Source: CALJIC01 sp039805565
GTDB lineage: Bacteria > Chloroflexota > Chloroflexia > Chloroflexales > Roseiflexaceae
Assembly (NCBI GenBank): GCA_039805565.1
Contig: JBDLTZ010000300.1
Span: forward strand, 1 to 29,801
DNA length: 29,801 nucleotides
Direction: 5' to 3'
Each line of letters opens with the position of its first letter. Position 1 is the stretch's first letter. Below the pieces are notes generated by a model. That model was not told the origin of the DNA, ran no database searches, and saw nothing but the letters and a program-made list of their open reading frames with translations. Of this stretch, positions 1 to 8,414 are shown piece after piece. The position numbers and the translations under genes were made by a program.

Positions 1-259
1 GCAGCGCCAGCCCCGGCATCTCGACATTCGGTGCCGAGACCAGCACCGCGTCCGGCTGCGCCTCGGCAACGAGGGCCGCCACGCTTGGGTAGAACGGCAG
101 GTCACGGTGAGCCGGCGCCAGCTTCGGCTGCACCGCCGCTGGGTCCGGGTCGTAGAAGCCAACCAGCTCGACCTCGTCAGCCATCAGCGTGAGTGTCTCG
201 CGATACATCGAGGCGTGGATGGCCGTGACGCCTATCTGCGCGAATCGTAGCTTTGGCAC
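1..259 (-). CDS. Gfo/Idh/MocA-type oxidoreductase, N-terminal part (cut by window edge)
   Basis: The first 86 residues are visible and the rest lies beyond the left edge. Translation from the GTG at 257-259 starts VPKLRFAQIGVTAIHASMYR and continues with alternating strands and helices of a Rossmann fold (VELVGFYDP, then PDAVLVSAPN), as in NAD(P)-dependent Gfo/Idh/MocA sugar or cyclitol oxidoreductases. The glycine motif is unusual: IGVTAIHA instead of the common GxGxxG. The start is supported by a GAGGAG ribosome site a few bases upstream, just past the stop of the preceding gene at 272. It is the last visible gene of the leftward operon and a second Gfo-type gene in tandem, which suggests paired dehydrogenases acting on one substrate. 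The EKP catalytic motif would lie outside the window, so family assignment rests on fold pattern and context. Confidence 0.7.
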   Translation of the reverse strand, partial: MPKLRFAQIGVTAIHASMYRETLTLMADEVELVGFYDPDPAAVQPKLAPAHRDLPFYPSVAALVAEAQPDAVLVSAPNVEMPGLAL

Positions 260-271
260 GTCGCTCCTCGC

Positions 272-1339
272 TCAGTGAATCGTCAGCCGGTAGCCGCTGG
301 CCTCCGCTGGCAGCGGCAGCGACACTGGGCGCATCCCGGCGTCGCTCGAGAGGTGGAAGGCGACGATCGTCTCCAGCGCGGCGCGGCCGTCGGCCCCGGT
401 CGACGTTGGCTGGGCGCCGGTCTCGATGCAGCGCACCAGCTCGCGGTAGCCATCCTGCTCAGGCTGCCCGTCGACTGCCGGCGGCAGCTCGGGAAACTCG
501 CGGTGGCCGGGGGCGAGCCAGCTCTTCGGCAGACTGCGGGTGTCCTCGTCGCGGGCGCGATAGTCCACCTCCCAGCCGATTTCACACAGCTTCAGCCAGC
601 CCCTGGTGCCGCAGAAGGTGTAGGTGTACGGCAGCAGCACGTCGCTCATGCAGTCCAGCGCCATGCGCGTCCCATCAGCATACGTGATGAAACCCATCGC
701 GCCCGGGTCGACCGCCATCCGCTGCTGGTAGACCGGGTGCTCCTCCACACGGGTGAGGTCCAGCCCCGGGACCACCCGGCCGACGACCTCCACCGGGGTG
801 CTGTCGAGCAGAAAGCTGAGCGCGTCGAAGAAGTGGGTGCCGTTCGAGCCGATGCGGCCGGTCGGCCAATACATGTAGCCGTGAGTGACGCGGCCGATGA
901 CGCCGGCGCGCAGCGCGTCGCGCACGGCGATGATCTGCGGCATCCAGCGCCGCTGGTGTCCCATCATCAGCACCGTGCCTGAGGCGGCGCAGTCAGCGAT
1001 CATCTGGTCTGCGTCGGCCAGCGAGCAGGCCATAGGCTTCTCGCAGTAGATTCCGCGAATACCACGCGCAGCGGCGTCGCGGGTGATGGCGGCGTGAAAC
1101 GGCCCAGTGGTGCCGAGGATGACGATGTCCAGGTCAGCTTCGGCCAGCATCGCCGCGTGGTCCGCGTAGCAGGCGACGTCGCCAAGCTCGGCACGTGCCT
1201 GGTCGAGACGCTCGCCCGACAGATCGGCGACTGCCACGAGTCGCAGCTCATCGACGCCGGCGACATAGCGCCCGAGGCCGCGCCCGCGGCCGCCGCACCC
1301 CACAAGCCCAACCCGGTACTGCTGTGTTGCACCAGTCAT
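272..1339 (-). CDS. Gfo/Idh/MocA family NAD(P)-dependent oxidoreductase
   Basis: A 355-residue protein of normal family length. The N-terminal Rossmann domain has YRVGLVGCGGRGRG (residues 8-21), and the catalytic-lysine motif CEKPMA is at about 99-104. The C-terminal alpha/beta domain carries the typical THFFD histidine/aspartate motif. Family members oxidise or reduce a hydroxyl of sugars, inositols or their derivatives with NAD(P) in the cytoplasm. An in-frame ATG lies 39 bases upstream, but the ATG at 1337-1339 has a GGAG/GAGG ribosome site at proper distance and begins right before the Rossmann fold, so I chose it. It follows the remnant of an amidohydrolase gene and precedes a second Gfo-type gene by 12 bases. 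The substrate is unknown. Confidence 0.9.
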   Translation of the reverse strand: MTGATQQYRVGLVGCGGRGRGLGRYVAGVDELRLVAVADLSGERLDQARAELGDVACYADHAAMLAEADLDIVILGTTGPFHAAITRDAAARGIRGIYCEKPMACSLADADQMIADCAASGTVLMMGHQRRWMPQIIAVRDALRAGVIGRVTHGYMYWPTGRIGSNGTHFFDALSFLLDSTPVEVVGRVVPGLDLTRVEEHPVYQQRMAVDPGAMGFITYADGTRMALDCMSDVLLPYTYTFCGTRGWLKLCEIGWEVDYRARDEDTRSLPKSWLAPGHREFPELPPAVDGQPEQDGYRELVRCIETGAQPTSTGADGRAALETIVAFHLSSDAGMRPVSLPLPAEASGYRLTIH

Positions 1340-1346
1340 TGCTACC

Positions 1347-1930
1347 TCACTCCTCCAGTCCATACAGGCGCCTGGCATTGGTGTACATCACCTGCCGCTC
1401 CTCCTCCGGCGTGAGGCCGGCGTCGTGGTAGGTGCCGAGGACGAAGCCCGGGTGCAGCAGGTCGCGGTCCGAGCCGTACATCAGCCGTCCGGCTGCTGCA
1501 GAAATCCAGATAGACGTTCGGGTAGCGGAACTGCGGCACCTCATCGATAATCGCCTTCATCTTGGCGTTGCCGGCGTGCATGGTGTAGTAAATCCCTACC
1601 GACCAGAAGGCGATTATGTACTCGATGCCGTAGTGGCGGTAGTTGGCGAGCGCGACCTGCGGGCCGGCGGCGGCGATCGGAAAGCGGTAGCCGCGGCCCG
1701 CCGTCCCCGATCACGTGCGCGACGCAATGGTCGATCACCCACCGGCCGCCAGGAACAGCTCGGACGTCAGGCTATGCGGGTGCTCGCTGAGCGCCGATGC
1801 GCGGCTCATCTCGAACGTCGGCAGCAGATCGGGCTGCGGCTCCTGCTCCGGCTCAGCCAGGGTGCAGGCAAGCGCGCCGCTCGGGCGGGAAACGAAGAAC
1901 TCGCTCGTACACAGACAGCCCTCCTCGTCT
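1347..1930 (-). pseudogene. Broken amidohydrolase (amidohydrolase_2 family) remnant
   Basis: No single reading frame spans this stretch, but successive frames give recognisable protein. Near 1690-1740 one frame reads RWVIDHCVAHVIGDGG. From about 1690 to 1500 another reads ALANYRHYGIEYIIAFWSVG and then IIDEVPQFRYPNVYLDF. From about 1500 to 1347 a third reads RLMYGSDRDLLHPGF and TNARRLYGLEE before the stop. NVYLDF, the GSD motif and the terminal NA.RL.GL are classic for TIM-barrel metal-dependent hydrolases of the amidohydrolase_2 family; two intact members lie at 21645 and 22703. At least two frameshifts are needed, the spacing between NVYLDF and YGSD is too short (a deletion), and the N-terminal HxH metal motif is missing. 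The piece nearest the upstream dehydrogenase (1735-1930) is open in one frame but not recognisable. Sequencing error could explain a frameshift but not the missing segments. Confidence 0.75.
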
Positions 1931-2956
1931 CTACGCACTGCCTGCCAGATCGGCGGGCGCGATCTCGTTCAGCAGCGGCTCACCGCGCAGATAGCGCCCG
2001 AGATTCTGCGCGAACAAGTCCCACAGCCGCGGCAGAAACAGCCGGCTGCCAGTCGAGCCCGAGATGTGCGGCGTCAGGATGACGTTCGGTAGCGACCAGA
2101 GCGGGTGTTCGGGCGGCAGCGGATACTGAAAATGCGTGTCCAGCGCCGCGCCGGAGATCCACTCTTCGCGCAGCGCGCGCACCAGCGCCTCCTCGTTCAC
2201 CAGCGGCCCGCGACTCGGGTTAAGCAGCACGGCGGTGGGTGGCAGTGAGCGCAGCTCCGCCTCACCAATCAGCCCCTGCGTGGCGGTCGAGAGCGGCAGC
2301 GTCAGGATCAGATAGTCCAGGTGCGGCAGGAAATCCGCCATCTGTTCGAGGCGAAAGGTTCGTGCGGGGATAACGCCGCCCGGGTCGCCGGCGCCGGCCA
2401 CGCAGTAGTGCCCCGGTCGCGGCCCGATCGGGCCGCGGCTCATCGCCCACACCTCCAGGCCCAGGCCCGCGCACACCCGCGCGACTTCGCGCCCGATGCT
2501 GCCATAGCCGACGATGCCGACGCGTCGCCCCCGGAGCTCGGACTGGTACTTGGTCAGGCGCTCCCAGCCGCGCCGGCGCTGCATCTCCAGCAGGCCGCGG
2601 ATGTCGCGCTCGAAGATGATCATCATCGCCAGACACCACTCGGCGATCGGGATATCGTTGACGCCGCTGGCGTTGGTCACCCGCACACCTCCAGCCGAGA
2701 GCGGCAGGCCGGCGATGTGCTCGTAGCCGGCCGAGCTGAGTTGGAACCAGGCCAGCCTCGGCATCGCTGCCAGGTTGCGTGGCGGCACGTCGGCCAGCAG
2801 CACCGTACAGCGCGCCGCTAGGCCGGGCGCGAGCTCAGTCTCCTCCTCCAGCGGCGCTAGCACCGTGACGTTCGCCGCTCCCGCGAGCGCCTCAACCGCC
2901 GCCAGCCCCTCAGGCGTCGTCTCCTTAGCGATCAGGATGTGCTCCAAGACACTCAC
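1931..2956 (-). CDS. D-2-hydroxyacid dehydrogenase family protein with altered catalytic triad
   Basis: A 341-residue member of the D-isomer 2-hydroxyacid dehydrogenase family (NAD-dependent interconversion of 2-keto and D-2-hydroxy acids). The nucleotide-binding motif VGIVGYGSIGREVA is at 146-159. The substrate-binding arginine is R249 in NPSRG, and the catalytic histidine is H297 in LTPHISG. The glutamate expected 29 residues after the arginine (EP in LDVFExEPLP) is replaced by tyrosine: LDTHFQYPLP, Y278. The second copy in this window (14324-15313) keeps the Glu, with identical spacing. The start is GTG at 2954-2956 with GAGGAG upstream, 10 bases after the stop of the beta-propeller gene, so the two are co-transcribed. 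The substitution may mark a specialised subfamily or altered activity. Confidence 0.92.
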   Translation of the reverse strand: MSVLEHILIAKETTPEGLAAVEALAGAANVTVLAPLEEETELAPGLAARCTVLLADVPPRNLAAMPRLAWFQLSSAGYEHIAGLPLSAGGVRVTNASGVNDIPIAEWCLAMMIIFERDIRGLLEMQRRRGWERLTKYQSELRGRRVGIVGYGSIGREVARVCAGLGLEVWAMSRGPIGPRPGHYCVAGAGDPGGVIPARTFRLEQMADFLPHLDYLILTLPLSTATQGLIGEAELRSLPPTAVLLNPSRGPLVNEEALVRALREEWISGAALDTHFQYPLPPEHPLWSLPNVILTPHISGSTGSRLFLPRLWDLFAQNLGRYLRGEPLLNEIAPADLAGSA

Positions 2957-2966
2957 CAGCAGCTCC

Positions 2967-4448
2967 TCATGCGCTCAGGTTGATCGCGTAGAGCCTCGGT
3001 TCGGCACTGGCGCTGCGCTCCAGCAGGACACGTAGGCGCACCGGCCGCCCTGCCAGCGAACTGAGGTCGCCGCCGGGCCACACCACCGTGCAATCCAGCC
3101 CGCCTGTCTCCAGTGTGTGCCCACTCTGCTCCGCCGAAAAGCCCGGCAGGGGGACGAAGCGCTCGTCGGCCACCTCGACCCGCATCCCACTCGCGCCCTC
3201 CGCGTTGAGTAGCACCCGGCAGCCGCCGGCCGGGAGGATCACCGGCGCCGTCCAGACCGAACCGGCGGACTGGTCGGCGTTCAGCGCCAGCGCAGCCCAG
3301 CGGTCGCGCGGGAGAGTTGCCAGCGCGATCTCGGCGTAGTAGTCATCGCCGTAGGGCGCGTTGCGCCAGCGATCGTGGTAGATCCAGGTCTCGCTGCCGA
3401 CGTTCAGGATGCCGTTGCCCTGCGCGAGGATCGTCGGGTGCTGGACGCCGTTCACAGGCGGAGCGGGCGAGTCCGCGGCGGCGATGAAGACATGGCCTTT
3501 GACCGGCTCGCGGAAGTGCAGCCCATCGTTGCTGACCACCAGCCCGAGGTCGCACGAGATCTCGTTGAACACCGGGCTGTTGTGCCACAGGCCGAAGATG
3601 CCGACCAGCACCGTGCCGAAGCTGGCCGCGCCGATGCCGATGTGTACCTGGTCATAGGGCTTGCGCACGCCGCGCTCCTCGGGCGCGCGCGGCTCCGGCA
3701 GCGCAAACGACTCGGCGGTCTCCGCGAGCCAGGTGTCGAAGTCCGGCGAAATCCAGACGTAGGCCTGGCGCCCCATCGGCGCGCCGCCCTCGCTGTAGCG
3801 CCAGGGCGAGATCGTCTGCGCGTTCACGGCGTACAGGCCACCGTGCTTGTAGAACGAGCCCTGCTCGACGAACTCCCGCACCGGCAGCTCGGCGCCCGGC
3901 GTCCAGGTGATCCCGTCGGCGCTGGTCGCAGTGCGGATCGACCAGAAGCGGCCGGTGTGGGGGTTGTAGATCATCTTGTAGCGGCGCTGAGGGTCCGGGT
4001 CGTCCTCATCGCGGATGAGCGTCACGCCCTCGATCATTCGCTCTGGCAGCGCGATCGCGTTGTTCTCCCAGCTGCCACGGTACTCCAACTGGCCCAGGGC
4101 TGGCCGCTCCCAGGCGAGGCCGTCGCTGCTCTCGGCGTAACACACCGGGCCCTGAGTCAGCTCGCCGGGCCCCTCCCCAAGCGCGATCGGGTAGTACCAC
4201 ATGCGGAAGCGGCCACCTTCGTGCAGCACAGTGCCGTAGAAGTGTGTGCCGATGTGATCCGGCGCGCTCGGATCCTCGCGACGCGGCGTGAGCACCGGCG
4301 CAGCTCGGATCTGCGGGCGCGTCAGGTGCAGGCACAGATTACGCCTCAGCGGAAGCAGGTGATCGTCGATCGAGAGCAGCAGCGCTTCGCGAGCGGTGAG
4401 GCCGAGCGTCGGGAAGCTGAGCTGGCCACCTACCATGGATGAGGACAT
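2967..4448 (-). CDS. Beta-propeller glycosidase-like protein (GH32/GH43-like), first copy
   Basis: A 493-residue protein with no signal peptide or membrane segment, so probably cytoplasmic. The first ~370 residues contain repeated blade motifs typical of five-bladed propellers of the GH32/GH43/GH130 type: RFRMWYYPIA, CYAESSDGLAWERP, RRYKMIYNPHTG and ATSADGITWTPG. A C-terminal beta-sandwich ends with LAGRPVRLRVLLER. It is clearly paralogous to the protein at 10580-12016: both have YAESSDGxxWxxPxxGxLxxRGSxxNN and a C-terminal (A/S)GxPVRLR. The three catalytic acids of true GH32/43 enzymes cannot be placed with confidence, so hydrolysis of a glycoside is only one possibility. The ATG at 4446-4448 has AGGAG upstream. 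It is the first gene of a leftward operon driven by the divergent promoter near 4601-4630. Confidence 0.75.
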   Translation of the reverse strand: MSSSMVGGQLSFPTLGLTAREALLLSIDDHLLPLRRNLCLHLTRPQIRAAPVLTPRREDPSAPDHIGTHFYGTVLHEGGRFRMWYYPIALGEGPGELTQGPVCYAESSDGLAWERPALGQLEYRGSWENNAIALPERMIEGVTLIRDEDDPDPQRRYKMIYNPHTGRFWSIRTATSADGITWTPGAELPVREFVEQGSFYKHGGLYAVNAQTISPWRYSEGGAPMGRQAYVWISPDFDTWLAETAESFALPEPRAPEERGVRKPYDQVHIGIGAASFGTVLVGIFGLWHNSPVFNEISCDLGLVVSNDGLHFREPVKGHVFIAAADSPAPPVNGVQHPTILAQGNGILNVGSETWIYHDRWRNAPYGDDYYAEIALATLPRDRWAALALNADQSAGSVWTAPVILPAGGCRVLLNAEGASGMRVEVADERFVPLPGFSAEQSGHTLETGGLDCTVVWPGGDLSSLAGRPVRLRVLLERSASAEPRLYAINLSA

Positions 4449-4546
4449 GGCTGGACTCCTGGGCTACTGGCCCGTGCCCTGCGGCCGCGCAATACTGCTG
4501 TCACCATCGGCTACGGAGCAGATCGTGCGGGCGCAGCGCGCTTGCG

Positions 4547-4575
4547 TTGACGTGCCTGATCCCTAGTAGTATAAT
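4547..4575 (+). promoter_or_regulatory. Rightward sigma70-type promoter (aminotransferase gene)
   Basis: TTGACG at 4547-4552, a 17-base spacer and a perfect TATAAT at 4570-4575. Transcription would start near 4582, inside the palindrome at 4578-4588, so a bound repressor would block it. It faces the class III aminotransferase gene starting at 4652. Confidence 0.75.
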
Positions 4576-4577
4576 GC

Positions 4578-4588
4578 TGGTCTGACCA
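4578..4588. promoter_or_regulatory. FadR/GntR-type operator, copy 1
   Basis: TGGTCTGACCA is a perfect palindrome around a central T and fits the TGGTnnnACCA pattern known for FadR-subfamily GntR regulators. The surrounding 15 bases, ATGCTGGTCTGACCA, recur exactly in front of the FadR-type regulator gene (19581-19591). A degenerate second copy (GGGCCAGACGA, 4591-4601, 8 of 11 matches to the complementary form) lies 13 bases further right and touches the leftward -10 box. The site overlaps the predicted start of the rightward transcript and lies just downstream of the leftward one. Confidence 0.75.
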
Positions 4589-4600
4589 TCGGGCCAGACG

Positions 4601-4630
4601 ATTGTAGCCCAGAACCACCTGTTTGTCAAG
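4601..4630 (-). promoter_or_regulatory. Leftward sigma70-type promoter (propeller/dehydrogenase operon)
   Basis: On the minus strand TTGACA (4630-4625), an 18-base spacer and TACAAT (4606-4601). Transcription would start near 4594 and run through the operator at 4588-4578 into the gene at 4448, with a leader of about 145 bases. Confidence 0.65.
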
Positions 4631-4651
4631 CTTTGGTTGAGGAGGCAGGCC

Positions 4652-5998
<1,347 letters not shown>

Positions 5999-6001
5999 GG
6001 C

Positions 6002-7192
6002 TCAGTGGATGGGCAGCGCACCGCTCACATACTCGCGCTGCCACAGCGCTACCGTCTGGTCAACGAACGCCTCCACCGGTTGCTCGCTGCCGCGCGCGCG
6101 GAGGAGCGCTGGGAGCCACTTGTGACCAAAGGCCACGTGCTGGCGCTCATCGGCCATGTCATAGCTGACAAACTGCTCAGAGAGCTTGTCGCCGAGCGCC
6201 TGATACTCGCGCCGCCGCGCGCGCCGGTAGTCGAAGACGTGGCTCTCGTTGCCCATGGTCAGCAGCGCGTACTGCGTGGCCGAGTCGTACTGGCTGCGCC
6301 AGGCATAGACCCGCACGTTCTGCGGGTACGCGGTGTAGTCGAGGCCGTGGCGCGCGAGCCACTCGATCCCCAGACGGCAGTGGCGCGTCTCATCGTAGCA
6401 GTGGCGTGCCAGGTCGTAGGTGAACTCCCACGGCATCTCGGGCGTCAGGTAGAGCACAAGCGCCACGGTCTCGGCCGCCAGCACTTCCTGAGCGTAGTTG
6501 CGGAACTCGTCGAAGCGCTGCCCGGCCACGTCGCCATCCGCCGGACGCACCACCGTGCTCATATCGAGGCTGAAGCGGTCGTCACGGGCGGCCTGGCGCG
6601 GAGCCTCGAACGGCCGGCGCACGGCGGGAGGCTCAGGGGCTGGGCCGCGCTCGCCGTGCCCATCGGCCCCGCCGGCGGCAGCCAGCAGCCGTGCGATGTA
6701 GGTCTCCCACTCCCCGGCCGGGCGGTCCGCCAGCAGCTCGGCGCCCCAGGCAAGCTGGTCGCGCTCGTCGAGCAGCGTGTGGCGCAGATAGTAGCGCGTC
6801 GGCGCGTCCGGGTTGGCGAAGGTCTGAACCGAGTGGCGCTCGTAAGCCGCGACGAGGGCAGGCTTGATCACGCGGAACACGCCGGCCAGCATATCCTCAG
6901 CGCTCGGCGCGTTGATCGCCTCCTGCATCAGCCGCTCGAGCGCGAGGTCGCCGGGTGGGCGGAAAGCTGGGCGCTGCACCTCGCGCAGCCGGAGGTAGAG
7001 CTGCTGAACATGCTGCGCATCTTCCCAGAGCAGCCGCCCCAGCTCGAGCTTCGTCTCCATATGCGGTGTGGCCGGTAGCCACCCCGCCAGGATCCGCACC
7101 AGCTCGTGCTCGATATAGCGGTAGCGGTTCAGAAGACGCTGGTTCTCTGTGAAGTGGACCGTCTCCGTCGGGGCTACGATTGTCAGTGTCAT
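6002..7192 (-). CDS. Tandem ferritin-like di-iron domain protein
   Basis: A 396-residue, helix-rich protein that appears to contain two ferritin-like four-helix units (about 20-155 and 226-370) joined by a Pro/Gly/Ala-rich linker (about 172-205). The second unit has two intact ExxH motifs, DETRH (267-271) and DERQH (348-352), with further acidic residues in the partner helices. The first unit shows EDAQH (57-61) and ERDQ (143-146), in which the second histidine is replaced by Gln. Ferritin-like proteins of this kind bind two irons and activate oxygen, but the reaction here is unknown. The ATG at 7190-7192 has AGGAG upstream; an earlier ATG at 7210 does not. It is the last gene of the twelve-gene leftward operon, directly after the FAD amine oxidase, so an oxidative step is likely. 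Confidence 0.7.
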   Translation of the reverse strand: MTLTIVAPTETVHFTENQRLLNRYRYIEHELVRILAGWLPATPHMETKLELGRLLWEDAQHVQQLYLRLREVQRPAFRPPGDLALERLMQEAINAPSAEDMLAGVFRVIKPALVAAYERHSVQTFANPDAPTRYYLRHTLLDERDQLAWGAELLADRPAGEWETYIARLLAAAGGADGHGERGPAPEPPAVRRPFEAPRQAARDDRFSLDMSTVVRPADGDVAGQRFDEFRNYAQEVLAAETVALVLYLTPEMPWEFTYDLARHCYDETRHCRLGIEWLARHGLDYTAYPQNVRVYAWRSQYDSATQYALLTMGNESHVFDYRRARRREYQALGDKLSEQFVSYDMADERQHVAFGHKWLPALLRARGSEQPVEAFVDQTVALWQREYVSGALPIH

Positions 7193-7206
7193 CAGTTCGC
7201 TCCTGT

Positions 7207-8406
7207 TCAATGCCTGCGGCGCACCACGTCACGCTGCGCGACCGTCTCGGCCAGGTACTGCTCGGTCTCGCGTGGGTCGAAACGGTCCGGCGAGAACGCG
7301 CGCACATCGATGCTGGTGCGCCCCTCGGCCACGAACTCTGCCAGCAGCAGGCCTGTGACCGGGCTGTAGGCGAAGCCGCCCGAGTGGAAGGCCACCCCGA
7401 CGAACAGGCCTGGCACCTGACTCAGCGGCCCAAGGATTGGCTCGCCGTCCATCGCGAAGGTAAGCAGCCCGACCTTCTCGCTCTCCCAGCCGACGTGCGC
7501 GAGCGCCGGCACTATCTCGGTGAAGCGCCGGTGCAGCTCGCGCTCGATCCCCGGCGGCGCCGCGAGCGCGCTCATGTGGAAGTCCAGCTCCGCCACGCGC
7601 CGCTCGTCGCGGTCAGGTGTCTCGACCCCCACCAGCAGCCGGCCGCCGTGAGCCGGCCGCACGTAGCCGCCGAGCGGGTTGGCGTTGATCGCCGGGATGC
7701 GGTGCGCCTCCACCAGCGGCGCGGTCACGTAGCGCTGGTGGACGAAGGACTTGACCGGCAGGCGCACGTCGATGCGCCCGAGCAGCGCGCCCGTCCAGGC
7801 GTAGACGGTCGAGACCACTGCGTCGGCCGCGATCTCGCCGCTGGCCGTCCGCACTCCCACCGCCCGGCCCCCACGCACGATCACATCAGCCACGGGCTCG
7901 TGCTCGCGGATCTCGACGCCGAGCTCGCGGACCCTCGCCGTGATCGCCGGAAGGTACTCGTGCGGCTCGCTGTAGCCGCCAAGCGGGTCGTAGAGCCCGA
8001 TGGTCGAATCCGGCAGACGCAGCTGCGGCCACCGCCGCTGCATCGCTTCGGCGTCGAGGATCTCGTACTGCGCGCCAAGCCGGTCGTAGAGCGGCAGCAG
8101 CCGCTCGCGCTCCAGCCACGAATCGGGGTCGAACAGGTTCAGGCAGCCGACATCCTGGAAGCGGTAGCCATCCAGCTCGTCGGACAGCTCGCGGTAGAGC
8201 GAGAGAGCTTTCTTGCGCGCCAGAACGCCCGCCTCGCTCCACAGCAGCCCGGTTATGATGCCGGCTGCGCGGCTGCTGGAGCCATCGCCCACCGGGCCCT
8301 TGTCCAGCACGATGATGCGGCCGTAGCCCCGCCGCGCGAGGTGATAGGCGGTGCTCAATCCCGTGACGCCGCCGCCGATGATGATCGCGCTTTGCATACG
8401 CCTCAC
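7207..8406 (-). CDS. FAD-dependent oxidoreductase (DAO / sarcosine-oxidase-like)
   Basis: A 399-residue DAO-family flavoprotein. The dinucleotide motif AIIIGGGVTGLSTAYHLA is near the N-terminus, followed by DKGPVGDGSSSRAAGI, where FAD is bound or attached in this family. The C-terminal part has GLFVGVAFHSGGFAYSP and TGLLLAEFV, typical of glycine/sarcosine oxidase and dimethylglycine dehydrogenase relatives. These oxidise secondary or tertiary amines to imines. The imine product would suit the RidA-like protein and PLP enzymes encoded nearby. GTG at 8404-8406 is the likely start because GAGGAG lies 5 bases upstream; the in-frame ATG 9 bases later is also possible. The gene lies 8 bases after the Gfo gene and 14 before the ferritin-like gene. 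Confidence 0.9.
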   Translation of the reverse strand: MRRMQSAIIIGGGVTGLSTAYHLARRGYGRIIVLDKGPVGDGSSSRAAGIITGLLWSEAGVLARKKALSLYRELSDELDGYRFQDVGCLNLFDPDSWLERERLLPLYDRLGAQYEILDAEAMQRRWPQLRLPDSTIGLYDPLGGYSEPHEYLPAITARVRELGVEIREHEPVADVIVRGGRAVGVRTASGEIAADAVVSTVYAWTGALLGRIDVRLPVKSFVHQRYVTAPLVEAHRIPAINANPLGGYVRPAHGGRLLVGVETPDRDERRVAELDFHMSALAAPPGIERELHRRFTEIVPALAHVGWESEKVGLLTFAMDGEPILGPLSQVPGLFVGVAFHSGGFAYSPVTGLLLAEFVAEGRTSIDVRAFSPDRFDPRETEQYLAETVAQRDVVRRRH

Positions 8407-8414
8407 GATGCTCC

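Larger units (their letters stand above)
4449..4651. promoter_or_regulatory. Divergent intergenic region between propeller protein and class III aminotransferase
   Basis: These 203 bases separate two divergent genes. They hold two facing sigma70-type promoters, a perfect 11-base palindrome between them and a weaker second copy. About 100 bases between the rightward -35 box and the propeller gene would be leader RNA of the leftward transcript; I see no riboswitch or terminator in it. The region is less GC-rich than the flanking genes. Confidence 0.7.

Noticed and set aside
275..982. Long plus-strand ORFs opposite the Gfo gene and similar antisense ORFs throughout
   Set aside because: They are mirror frames of real genes in GC-rich DNA, with Arg/Ala/Pro-rich translations and no ribosome sites.
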